A stretch of 14,168 nucleotides of DNA from JBQTIM01 sp052388135 (GCA_052388135.1 JBQTIM010000182.1:1-14168); one strand, 5' to 3'; counted from the first letter of the stretch, positions 1-5,502 are shown. A program made the numbers and translations. Notes: generated from the letters alone by a model not told the origin.

Positions 1-233
1 GGGACGCCTTGCTTCACCAGCCGGCCCTGCAGGATGTCCACCACGTTCTTCAGCTTGCCCTCGTTGTCGGAATGGAGGGTGATGCGCGATTCCTTCTTGT
101 CGAGCTCGATGCGGCTGACGCTGCCCTTGAAATCGAAGCGGGTGGCGATCTCCCGCGCCGCCGAATTCACGGAGTTGTCCACCGCCTGCATATCCACTTT
201 GGACACCACGTCGAATGAAAATTCCTGGCCCAT
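1..233 (-). CDS. yajQ: YajQ family nucleotide-binding protein (partial, N-terminal part)
   Basis: The N-terminal 77 residues of a YajQ/DUF520 protein are present; the rest lies beyond the low-coordinate edge of the window. The start MGQEFSFDVVSK and the following stretch containing REIATRFDFKGS are characteristic of the family, as is the later LQGRLVKQGV. Members are small cytoplasmic proteins with two ferredoxin-like folds; some bind cyclic di-GMP and act as transcription co-regulators, others have been linked to RNA or nucleotide binding. The ATG (231-233) is preceded by a GGAGGAGG Shine-Dalgarno at good spacing, which fixes the start. It lies 38 bp downstream of the glutamine amidotransferase gene on the same strand, so the two are probably co-transcribed. 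Which ligand this member binds cannot be told from the fragment. Confidence 0.93.
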   Translation of the reverse strand, partial: MGQEFSFDVVSKVDMQAVDNSVNSAAREIATRFDFKGSVSRIELDKKESRITLHSDNEGKLKNVVDILQGRLVKQGV

Positions 234-271
234 AAGTCCTCCTCCGTCGATTGTTCCGCGGCCCGGCGGCG

Positions 272-1105
272 TCAGGCGATCTTCCGCTTTTTCCAGCGCG
301 CCTTTCCGCCCGCCGAGGAAACGCTCAGCAGTTCGCCCGAACTCAGTCCCCGCCAACGGCCGCCGCTCCAGAGCGGCTCCGACGCCGCCCACACCCGGTC
401 TTCCAGCGGCAGGAACGCCATGCGGAAATACGGCCGGCCCGGCGTCATCAGGCACGGCGACCGCCCGGCGCCCGGCCGCGCCTCGGCGTAAGCCCACAGA
501 GAGCGGCCGTCGGACAAAAGAATGTTCAGGCCGCCGTGGAAAAACCGCCGGCCGCGGGCCCCGCCTTCCGCCGCGCCGATGTCGCGCAGCGCCCGCCGGA
601 CCCGCCGCAGGGCCTCCGCCGGCGGCCGGCCCGCCGCCAGCTCCCGCATCAACATCCAAAACAAGACTTCGCTGTCGTTGAGGCCGCGGACTTTCCGGCG
701 CCAACCCCCCAAGCGCCGCGCCGCCGCGTCGGGAAAGGGAATGGACCCGTTGTGGACGAAAGCCCACCGCCCGTGGAAAAACGGCTGCGCGTTGCGCCGG
801 CCCCCCAGCCGCCGCGCCGGAAGCCCGCGCGGGTTGCTGGCCCGCCGGACGTGCCCCAAGATCACGCGCCCTCGCGCTTCGGAGGCCGCCCTCATCAGCA
901 GCGCTTTCTGCCGCGGCAGGGCGCCGGCCGATTTGAAAACAGCCGGCCGCTTCGCCGCGCCGCCGTACCAGGCCAACCCCCACCCGTCCCGCTGAGCCTG
1001 CCCGGCGCGGGCGAAGGACTGCCGCCACAAACTCTTGTCCGTTTCGGCCAGCGGAGCGAAGGCCGAGGTCTCCCGGCCGCAAAGCACGCCCAGCACCCGG
1101 CACAC
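272..1105 (-). CDS. Class II (Ntn-type) glutamine amidotransferase, YafJ-like
   Basis: This 277-residue protein starts MCRVLGVLCG, so Cys2 becomes the N-terminal nucleophile after Met removal, as in class II glutamine amidotransferases. Other family landmarks are DGWGLAWY (residues 40-47), GHVRRAS (84-90, glutamine binding), the oxyanion-hole HNG (118-120) and NDSE (143-146). The expected activity is hydrolysis of glutamine to release ammonia. No synthase or acceptor domain is attached, as in the stand-alone YafJ/EgtC-like group, so the acceptor is unknown. The start is GTG (1103-1105), chosen because it places Cys at position 2. The protein is very rich in Arg and Gly. It lies 35 bp behind the EamA gene and 38 bp ahead of yajQ, all on the minus strand. 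The family call is firm; the substrate is not. Confidence 0.85.
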   Translation of the reverse strand: MCRVLGVLCGRETSAFAPLAETDKSLWRQSFARAGQAQRDGWGLAWYGGAAKRPAVFKSAGALPRQKALLMRAASEARGRVILGHVRRASNPRGLPARRLGGRRNAQPFFHGRWAFVHNGSIPFPDAAARRLGGWRRKVRGLNDSEVLFWMLMRELAAGRPPAEALRRVRRALRDIGAAEGGARGRRFFHGGLNILLSDGRSLWAYAEARPGAGRSPCLMTPGRPYFRMAFLPLEDRVWAASEPLWSGGRWRGLSSGELLSVSSAGGKARWKKRKIA

Positions 1106-1140
1106 GGCCTAGGCCCGGGGGCCGCGCGGGAACGGCGGGG

Positions 1141-1560
1141 TCACCGCAACAGGACCACGCCCAGCGTCACCAGCACCAGCCCGACGATCTTTCGCGGGTC
1201 CGCCGATTCATTCAGGAACGCCGCGCTGAGAAGAAACGCCACCAGCGGCCAGGCCCCCGACACCGGCGCCACCCGGCCGATCTCGCCGTATTTCAAAGCG
1301 CGGTAAAAAGCCATTTGCCCGCAAACGCTGGCCAGGAACCCGCCCAGCGCCAACAGAAAAAAACTCCTCCAGCCCATCTGCGCCAACTGGTCCGGCAGGC
1401 GCGGTATGAAAAAGGTGAGAGCCACGCCGCCCGCGAACACGCCGAAGCTCCGCGCCCACAAGCCCGCCAGCGGGTCCGCCCGGCCCAAACCCACCTTCTC
1501 CACCAAAGCGGACCCTCCCCAAATCAAGGCCGTCAAGAGAGCGAAAAAGAAAGGCGTCAC
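1141..1560 (-). CDS. EamA-domain (drug/metabolite transporter superfamily) membrane protein, single domain
   Basis: This 139-residue hydrophobic protein has about five membrane segments (near residues 3-22, 29-51, 64-86, 94-116 and 121-138). It carries the hallmarks of one EamA half: an N-terminal ALIWGGSALVEKVGL, a middle GQMAFYRALKYGEIGRVAPVSGAWPL split over two helices, and a C-terminal KIVGLVLVTLGVVLL. Typical DMT exporters have two such halves (about 300 residues); this is a half-size form that would need to dimerise. The substrate is unknown. The start is GTG (1558-1560) and no in-frame ATG lies nearby upstream. The gene is first in a minus-strand group with the amidotransferase and yajQ and diverges from yciH across a 270-bp gap. 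No convincing Shine-Dalgarno is visible. Confidence 0.82.
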   Translation of the reverse strand: MTPFFFALLTALIWGGSALVEKVGLGRADPLAGLWARSFGVFAGGVALTFFIPRLPDQLAQMGWRSFFLLALGGFLASVCGQMAFYRALKYGEIGRVAPVSGAWPLVAFLLSAAFLNESADPRKIVGLVLVTLGVVLLR

Positions 1561-1630
1561 GCCGGCCGCCCGCGGGAACGTTCTGATTTCATGGGAAATA
1601 TTTTAACTTCTTTTCAGGCCCCGCGCATGA

Positions 1631-1660
1631 TTGGCGCGCCTTAAAAAACTAAAATATAAC
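1631..1660 (+). promoter_or_regulatory. Candidate sigma70-type promoter for yciH
   Basis: TTGGCG at 1631-1636 (4 of 6 matches to the -35 consensus) and TATAAC at 1655-1660 (5 of 6) are separated by 18 bp in an AT-rich patch of otherwise GC-rich sequence. Transcription would begin about where the 162-bp palindromic element begins, making that element the yciH 5' leader. The rest of the 1561-1662 gap holds no gene and no clear minus-strand promoter for the EamA gene. Confidence 0.4.
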
Positions 1661-1662
1661 CC

Positions 1663-1824
1663 GAACTCATCTCATAAATGAACTCGGAGCGAAATTTCAG
1701 ATTTCGAGCCGAGCCGACGCGGGCCGAGGCGAGCATACTCCCCGGCGGTATGTGAGCCGAGGGCCGCTAAGGCGCAGGCCGAAAGCTGAAATTGCAGCCC
1801 GAAAGGAATTTATGAGATGAGTTC
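1663..1824. repeat. 162-bp palindromic element with 17-bp perfect terminal inverted arms
   Basis: The arm GAACTCATCTCATAAAT (1663-1679) is repeated perfectly in inverted orientation at 1808-1824. Nested inside are AATTTCAG/CTGAAATT (1693-1700 with 1786-1793), TTTCG/CGAAA (1702-1706 with 1780-1784) and CATAC/GTATG (1733-1737 with 1748-1752), so the whole unit can fold into one long interrupted hairpin. No ORF is evident inside. The size, the palindromic design and the intergenic position resemble a MITE or REPIN-type non-autonomous repeat; a structured leader RNA of yciH is the alternative. It ends 6 bp before the yciH ATG. I see no clear target-site duplication, and no second copy lies in this window. 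Confidence 0.75.
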
Positions 1825-1830
1825 TAAACT

Positions 1831-2100
1831 ATGGAACCCTCCCCGACGCCATCCTTCAAGCAGAGCGAGCCGTTGGTCCTGCGTTTGGACCGCGGCGGCC
1901 GGCGCGGCAAGTCCGTGACGCTGGTGGACGGCCTGCGACTGCACCCGCAAGGGAAGCTGGACCTGCTGGCCTCCCTAAAGAAGCGCTGCGGCGCCGGCGG
2001 AACGCTCAAGGAAGGAAAGCTGGAGCTGCAGGGCGACCACCGCGAGTTCCTGAAGCGCGAGCTGGAAGCCCGCGGCTACAAAACGAAGCTCATCGGCTGA
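1831..2100 (+). CDS. yciH: SUI1/YciH family translation initiation-like factor (eIF1 homologue)
   Basis: This 89-residue protein is the only plus-strand gene of the window. After a short variable N-terminus it matches the SUI1 fold: GKSVTLVDGL (about residues 28-37), a DLLASLKKRCGAGGT segment (about 46-60), KLELQGDHREFLKREL and the terminal GYKTKLIG. Bacterial YciH is related to eukaryotic initiation factor 1 and binds the small ribosomal subunit; its bacterial role is debated (start-site fidelity, stress translation). The length fits the family. The start ATG is 6 bp behind the palindromic repeat and has only a weak GATGAG upstream, so initiation may depend on how the leader folds. It diverges from the EamA gene and converges on the duplicated-module gene, which terminates toward it. 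Confidence 0.92.
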   Translation: MEPSPTPSFKQSEPLVLRLDRGGRRGKSVTLVDGLRLHPQGKLDLLASLKKRCGAGGTLKEGKLELQGDHREFLKRELEARGYKTKLIG

Positions 2101-2120
2101 CCCGCCCGGCCTCCGCCGAA

Positions 2121-2161
2121 ATAAAAACCCCGCCCCCGGCGCAGGCCGGAAAAGCGGGGTT
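2121..2161 (-). terminator. Second intrinsic terminator behind the 73-residue protein gene
   Basis: In the minus direction the arms AACCCCGC and GCGGGGTT (2154-2161 with 2126-2133) enclose a 20-nt loop with its own CCGG/CCGG pairing. The hairpin is followed by TTTTTATTT. It also lies just past the yciH stop codon, but its plus-strand T-tract is poor, so it acts mainly on minus-strand transcripts. Confidence 0.75.
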
Positions 2162-2166
2162 CTTAC

Positions 2167-2189
2167 AAAAAAACCGGCGGAAACGCCGG
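2167..2189 (-). terminator. First intrinsic terminator behind the 73-residue protein gene
   Basis: The stem CCGGCG/CGCCGG (2184-2189 with 2174-2179) has a 4-nt TTTC loop and is followed in the minus direction by seven T. It begins 11 bp after the stop codon of the duplicated-module gene and lies directly before the second terminator, giving a tandem stop. Confidence 0.85.
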
Positions 2190-2199
2190 CGAACGAGTT

Positions 2200-2421
2200 T
2201 TAGCGACGGACCATCTTGGCCCGAGCGACGTCTCCCTGCTTGTCGAGGAAGTAAAGGTAGCCTTTTTCCTTCTTGATGCCGGCCTTCGACACCTTCTGAG
2301 GCTTGCCGCCCTTCTTCCCACCCCGCGCCATCTTGGCCCGGGACACGTCTCCCTGCTTGTCGATGAAGTACAAATAACCGTCTTCCCGCTTCACGCCCAC
2401 TTTCGCGATCTTTTGCGCCAT
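2200..2421 (-). CDS. Uncharacterised basic protein of two tandem 31-residue modules
   Basis: I do not assign a function to this 73-residue protein. It consists of two near-identical modules, residues 3-33 and 42-72, joined by the Gly/Lys linker GGKKGGKP. The modules share 22 of 31 residues and the pattern QK-x2-K-x-G-x-K-x-E-x-GYLYF-x-DKQGDV-x-RAKM-x-R. The aromatic GYLYF followed by D-K-Q-G-D suggests a short beta-hairpin with a turn. With about 21 Lys/Arg against 7 Asp/Glu it is strongly basic, so nucleic-acid or ribosome binding is possible but unproven. There is no signal peptide and no Cys. The ATG (2419-2421) is set by an outstanding Shine-Dalgarno. It lies 74 bp downstream of the HTH gene, possibly in the same transcript, and is closed by two terminators. 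A longer in-frame reading to 2802 would overlap the HTH gene and is not credible. Confidence 0.85.
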   Translation of the reverse strand: MAQKIAKVGVKREDGYLYFIDKQGDVSRAKMARGGKKGGKPQKVSKAGIKKEKGYLYFLDKQGDVARAKMVRR

Positions 2422-2424
2422 GCC

Positions 2425-2435
2425 GATCACCTCCT
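2425..2435 (-). promoter_or_regulatory. Extended Shine-Dalgarno sequence
   Basis: AGGAGGTGATC matches the complement of the canonical bacterial 16S rRNA 3' tail over 11 nt, with 8 nt between the GGAGG core and the ATG. It is the longest such match noticed in this window and predicts strong translation of the 73-residue protein. A weak upstream TTGCTT/TAAATT pair with 17-bp spacing could be a private promoter, but I do not rely on it. Confidence 0.85.
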
Positions 2436-2495
2436 CGTTTTTAACGAACTCCCCGACGTAATTTAAGACTTTTACGACGGAAAAGCAAGAAATTT

Positions 2496-2735
2496 TTAGG
2501 GGACGCGGGGCTCCCGGAACAGCGGAATTTGCGGCTCCCGGGGCGTGGTGATCAGCTGTTCCCTCACCCAGGAATCCACCACCTCTTTGGAAAAACGGTA
2601 CTGCCGCCCGATGCGCGAAGCCGGGATCCTTCTCTGCCGGATGAGGCCGTAAATCTTCGATTTCCCGATACCGAGGTATTGGGAAAGCTCCCGGATGTCC
2701 ATCACTTCCTTGAATTTGTTTCCTTCTTCTGCCAT
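2496..2735 (-). CDS. Small excisionase/MerR-like helix-turn-helix DNA-binding protein
   Basis: In this 79-residue protein, residues 13-58 form a single winged HTH of the excisionase (HTH_17, BldC-like) type. It reads as MDIRELSQYLGIGKSKIYGLI, then RQRRIPASRIGRQYRFSKE, then VVDSWV. This domain occurs in phage excisionases and in small chromosomal regulators, and binds DNA usually as cooperative multimers. The C-terminal 20 residues are Pro/Arg-rich and probably unstructured. There is no integrase or other phage gene nearby, so a chromosomal regulator is more likely than an excisionase. The ATG (2733-2735) lies about 32 nt below the predicted transcription start; the Shine-Dalgarno is weak. A palindrome over its -10 box makes autoregulation plausible. 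It may be co-transcribed with the duplicated-module gene. Confidence 0.88.
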   Translation of the reverse strand: MAEEGNKFKEVMDIRELSQYLGIGKSKIYGLIRQRRIPASRIGRQYRFSKEVVDSWVREQLITTPREPQIPLFREPRVP

Positions 2736-2773
2736 TGATTACCAACCAGTGTCTGTCTATAGCTTCCAGCGCC

Positions 2774-2802
2774 ACTATATAAAGTGGGGCCCATTGTGTC
2801 AA
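2774..2802 (-). promoter_or_regulatory. Strong sigma70-type promoter of the HTH gene, with a palindrome over the -10
   Basis: In the minus direction TTGACA (2797-2802, perfect -35) is followed after exactly 17 bp by TATAGT (2774-2779). The palindrome CCACT-N6-AGTGG (2773-2788) covers the -10 box and part of the spacer, a natural site for a repressor, perhaps the HTH protein itself. The promoter lies directly after the mtnB terminator. Confidence 0.8.
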
Positions 2803-2819
2803 GGAATGACTTCAGACAA

Positions 2820-2851
2820 TAAAAAAACCCCGCCGATGTTATTCAGCGGGG
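2820..2851 (-). terminator. Intrinsic terminator of mtnB
   Basis: In the minus direction the stem CCCCGC/GCGGGG (2846-2851 with 2828-2833) has a 12-nt loop and is followed by seven T. It sits 30 bp beyond the mtnB stop codon and separates mtnB from the HTH gene's promoter. Confidence 0.88.
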
Positions 2852-2881
2852 AAAATAAGATGCCGGCGCAGGCGCCGTGAT

Positions 2882-3568
2882 TTAAATTTTTCTCGGGGCG
2901 GCCGGGTCCAGGCCCAGCTCCTTGAGGCGGACGGCGGCCTGGAAAAGATAGTCGTAGGACTCGGCCTGGGTCTTGGCTTGGACCCAATCCTTGCCCCAGA
3001 CGTAGACTCCGTGCTGGCGCACCAGCACGGCGCGGGTTTTGGGGTGGGCGCGGATGGCGTCGGCCAGCGTGTCGGCCAGATCGCATTCCTGGGCGGTGTT
3101 GTCGATGATGGGGACCTCCAGCATGTCGAAGGCGCCCATGCCCTCGATGCCCTTGATCATCTCCATGTCCGTGACGCGGAACGTCTTGTCGAAAACCGCC
3201 GTGGCCAGGAAAGCGTTGATGGAATGGCTGTGGAGCACGGCGCCGGCGTCCCGCAGATTGAAGGCGTGGAGGAAGAGAGGCGCGCAGGCGGACAGTTTGA
3301 GGCCGCGGCCCGGGGAACGCGCGATCTCCCCCGCCCGGTTCAAAACGAAAACGTCCTCGGGAGCCAGCCGCTCCTTCTGAACGCCGCTGGGCGCCATGTA
3401 AATAAGGTCTCCCCGGCGGATGGACATGCCGCCGCCCGTTCCGCTGGCCCAGCCCAGGGAATAGAAGTGCCGGCACAGTTCGCAGACCAACTCGCGGACG
3501 GCGCGGTCGCTTTCCGGGACGGCGTTGTTCGGGGCCTGGGGCTGGATTTCCGTCTTGGTGGTCGCCAT
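2882..3568 (-). CDS. mtnB: Methylthioribulose-1-phosphate dehydratase
   Basis: This 228-residue class II aldolase/adducin-fold enzyme converts 5-methylthioribulose-1-phosphate to the diketo compound in the methionine salvage pathway. Diagnostic stretches are LCRHFYSLGWASGTGGG (residues 31-47), YMAPSGVQKERLAPEDVF (57-74) and RQHGVYVWG (184-192). Residues matching those of the MtnB/APIP family are Cys95 (SACAPLF), the metal ligands His113 and His115 (HSHS) and His186, and the catalytic-type Glu136 (EMIKGI). Length is normal. The gene stands alone with its own promoter and terminator; no other salvage gene (mtnA, mtnC, mtnD, mtnN) is in the window. No Shine-Dalgarno precedes the ATG (3566-3568), and the promoter -10 is so close that the mRNA may be leaderless. 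Generic class II aldolases such as fuculose-phosphate aldolase lack the MAPSGVQKER and HGVYVWG combination. Confidence 0.93.
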   Translation of the reverse strand: MATTKTEIQPQAPNNAVPESDRAVRELVCELCRHFYSLGWASGTGGGMSIRRGDLIYMAPSGVQKERLAPEDVFVLNRAGEIARSPGRGLKLSACAPLFLHAFNLRDAGAVLHSHSINAFLATAVFDKTFRVTDMEMIKGIEGMGAFDMLEVPIIDNTAQECDLADTLADAIRAHPKTRAVLVRQHGVYVWGKDWVQAKTQAESYDYLFQAAVRLKELGLDPAAPRKI

Positions 3569-3574
3569 AATGGT

Positions 3575-3605
3575 TATATACTAGCGCACCCTTGGAAATT
3601 GTCAA
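3575..3605 (-). promoter_or_regulatory. Promoter of mtnB, very close to the start codon
   Basis: In the minus direction a perfect TTGACA (3600-3605) is followed by an AT-rich -10 region offering TAGTAT (3578-3583, spacing 16) or TATATA (3575-3580, spacing 19). Either would start transcription within a few bases of the ATG at 3568. Confidence 0.65.
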
Positions 3606-3658
3606 GATGGCTGTTCCGCGCGCGCTTTGCGGGCGCGGTCGTTCCAACGGAAATGGAA

Positions 3659-3705
3659 TCGAAAACCTTTCGAGGCCTGGGCCCCGGCTTTCGCCGGGGC
3701 GACAG
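3659..3705. repeat. REP-like hairpin repeat
   Basis: The core GCCCCGGC-TTTC-GCCGGGGC (3681-3700) is a perfect 8-bp stem with a 4-nt loop, flanked by CCTGG and GACAGTCAGG. It is preceded by a smaller CGAAA-ACC-TTTCG hairpin (3662-3674). The wording resembles the common intergenic REP-type repeats built on CTGG-ATCCCCGC-TTTC-GCGGGG-ATGACG. It lies just past the carboxypeptidase stop codon. With no T-tract it is not a standard terminator, though it may protect the 3' end of that transcript. Confidence 0.55.
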
Positions 3706-3719
3706 TCAGGGGGATTGTA

Positions 3720-4316
3720 TCAGCGTCCCGGGTGGAAGAGCTTCCGGGCCTCCTCCGCGCCGACGTAGCGCCAATGCCAGGGCTCGTAGCCCACGCCCTG
3801 GGGGTTGTTCCGGGGAAAAGAAAGCTCGAAGCCGAAGCGGCCCGCGTGCAAGGACAGCCATCGGAAGGCCGGAGTTTTTTCGAAAGAGGCCGCCACGTCC
3901 GCCTCGGGGCGGCCTCCGTCCCCCACGTCCAGAGCCCAGCCCGTGTGGTGCTCCGAACGGCCGGGCGGCGCCACCCAGCGCGCCGCCTTTTGCTCGGAGC
4001 CGTGCCGGCGGACGGCCCGCTCGAAAAGCCCCCTCTGATAGGAAACGCTCCGGAAACCGGAGATGGGCACGATGAGAATCCCTTCGGAGCGGGCGGCGGC
4101 GGCCATGTTTTGGAAAGCGAGAGCGGCGGGCTTGCGGAGGAGGACGGTGCGGGTTTTCCGATAGACGCCGGCGGGCGCCAGTTCAGCGGCGGGGGCCTCC
4201 CCGTAAGGGAGATGTCCGAAACCGGCAACGGGCGGCTCGGCGAATGCGTAGGCGGATAGGGCGAAAACCAGCGCGGCGGCGCCCCCGGCGCGGGCGGCGA
4301 AAAGCGAACGGCTAAC
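3720..4316 (-). CDS. Secreted M15 (VanY-like) D-alanyl-D-alanine carboxypeptidase; start codon unresolved
   Basis: This is a zinc peptidase that trims the terminal D-Ala of peptidoglycan peptides or cleaves related bonds. The catalytic signature S-E-H-H-T-G-W-A-L-D matches SxHxxGxAxD, and EPWHWRY supplies the last His ligand. SGFRS, AARWVAPPG and SFEKTPAFRWL are further VanY-domain landmarks. Reading upstream in frame gives a good signal peptide: basic SRSLFAAR, hydrophobic core, and an AFA cleavage site before EPP, so the enzyme is exported. No ATG, GTG or TTG exists in frame above 4106, and none occurs in any frame between 4261 and about 4400. The boundary used (4316) only includes the signal peptide; CTG at 4269-4271 is the sole near-cognate in-frame start. 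Starting at ATG 4106 would lose the signal and part of the domain. It overlaps the end of the ABC ATPase gene slightly. Confidence 0.75.
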   Translation of the reverse strand, partial: VSRSLFAARAGGAAALVFALSAYAFAEPPVAGFGHLPYGEAPAAELAPAGVYRKTRTVLLRKPAALAFQNMAAAARSEGILIVPISGFRSVSYQRGLFERAVRRHGSEQKAARWVAPPGRSEHHTGWALDVGDGGRPEADVAASFEKTPAFRWLSLHAGRFGFELSFPRNNPQGVGYEPWHWRYVGAEEARKLFHPGR

Positions 4317-5460
4317 GGGCGGGAGCCGGCAGAGGCGGGCCGGAGGGCTGGCGGTCGCGGATGAGGGCCTCGCCGGTTTCCTTGTCGAACAGATGGGCCT
4401 TCTCCAAATTGAAGACCAGTTCCATTTCCTGGTGGGCCCGCGTCTTGACGTAGGGCGGCACGCGCACGATGAAATCCGCCTTGCCGGCCCGGCAGTAGAG
4501 AAAAATTTCCGAGCCCATGGGCTCGACCACGTCCACCTGGGCCTTCACCGAGGAGCCCTTCTTCACCTCGTAGTTGTAGAAAAGCTTGTCGAATATGTCC
4601 TCGGGGCGCACGCCCAATACCACCTCGCGGCCCACGTGGGATTTCACCTGGGCGGACAGCGACGGCGGCAGGATGAACGAAAAAGAGGGGTGGCGGAGCA
4701 CCAGGCCCGAACCGTTGGCTTCCACGGACACGGTGGCGAAATTCATGGGCGGATTGCCGATGAAGCCCGCCACGAACTGGTTGGCCGGCCTCTCGTAAAT
4801 CTCCATGGGCGGCGCCACTTGCTGAATGCGCCCTTCGCGCATCACGCAAATGCGGTCGCCCATGGTCATGGCTTCCACCTGGTCGTGCGTGACGTAGATG
4901 ATGGTGGTCTGGAGGCGGTCGTGCAGTTTGTTCAGCTCCACGCGCATCTGCACGCGCAGCTTGGCGTCCAGGTTCGACAAAGGCTCGTCGAAGAGGAAAA
5001 CGTGGGGCTTGCGGACGATGCAGCGGCCCACGGCCACGCGCTGCCGCTGGCCGCCGGACAGGGCCTTGGGCCGGCGCTCCAGGAGATGGCCCATGTTCAG
5101 GATTTCCGCCGCCTCCCGCACCCGCCGCTCGATCTCGTCTTTGGGCACTTTTTTCAGCTTAAGGCCGAACGCCATGTTCTCGTAGACGGTCATGTGGGGG
5201 TAGAGCGCGTAGTTCTGGAACACCATGGCGATGTCGCGGTCTTTGGGAGGAAGGTTGTTGACGACCCGTCCGGCGATGGAAATGGAGCCCTTGCTGATCT
5301 CCTCCAGGCCGGCGATCATGCGCAGCATGGTGGACTTGCCGCAGCCCGACGGGCCCACCAGCATGAAGAACTCCTTGTCCGGGATGGCGATGTTCACGTC
5401 CTTGACCACATCCAGGCCGTCGAAATCCTTCCAAACGCCGTTGATTTTCACTTCCGCCAT
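4312..5460 (-). CDS. ugpC: ABC transporter ATP-binding protein of the MalK/UgpC/MsmX carbohydrate-importer type
   Basis: This 382-residue cytoplasmic ATPase subunit is complete, with Walker A GPSGCGKST (36-44), Q-loop Gln82 in VFQNYALYPHMTVYENMAF, signature LSGGQ (134-138), Walker B FLFDEP (155-160) and H-loop His192. After about residue 235 a MalK-like regulatory/TOBE part follows (NPPMNF, GVRPEDI, a late EPMGSE), which defines the CUT1 sugar-importer group. No permease or solute-binding gene lies in the window. The protein may therefore serve several importers encoded elsewhere, as MsmX does in Bacillus; the substrate cannot be inferred. The ATG (5458-5460) lies 42 bp below the tRNA-Glu gene with no terminator between, so read-through from the tRNA promoter is possible. 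The TAG stop overlaps the presumed start region of the carboxypeptidase. Confidence 0.9.
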   Translation of the reverse strand: MAEVKINGVWKDFDGLDVVKDVNIAIPDKEFFMLVGPSGCGKSTMLRMIAGLEEISKGSISIAGRVVNNLPPKDRDIAMVFQNYALYPHMTVYENMAFGLKLKKVPKDEIERRVREAAEILNMGHLLERRPKALSGGQRQRVAVGRCIVRKPHVFLFDEPLSNLDAKLRVQMRVELNKLHDRLQTTIIYVTHDQVEAMTMGDRICVMREGRIQQVAPPMEIYERPANQFVAGFIGNPPMNFATVSVEANGSGLVLRHPSFSFILPPSLSAQVKSHVGREVVLGVRPEDIFDKLFYNYEVKKGSSVKAQVDVVEPMGSEIFLYCRAGKADFIVRVPPYVKTRAHQEMELVFNLEKAHLFDKETGEALIRDRQPSGPPLPAPAR

Positions 5461-5502
5461 AGCGAGCTGATTCCTTTCACCGCGTCCCCGCGATCGTCTC
5501 CA

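Noticed and set aside
2496..2735. HTH gene as a prophage or integrative-element excisionase
   Set aside because: No integrase, attachment-site repeat or other phage gene is nearby; the tRNA-Glu gene shows no duplicated 3' end in the window.
2200..2802. A 200-residue reading of the duplicated-module gene
   Set aside because: The extension beyond 2421 overlaps the HTH gene in another frame and its promoter, while a near-perfect Shine-Dalgarno sits at the internal ATG.
3602..4849. A 415-residue minus-strand frame over the carboxypeptidase and ABC ATPase genes
   Set aside because: It is out of frame with both recognised genes and consists of low-complexity Pro/Arg/Ser-rich sequence.
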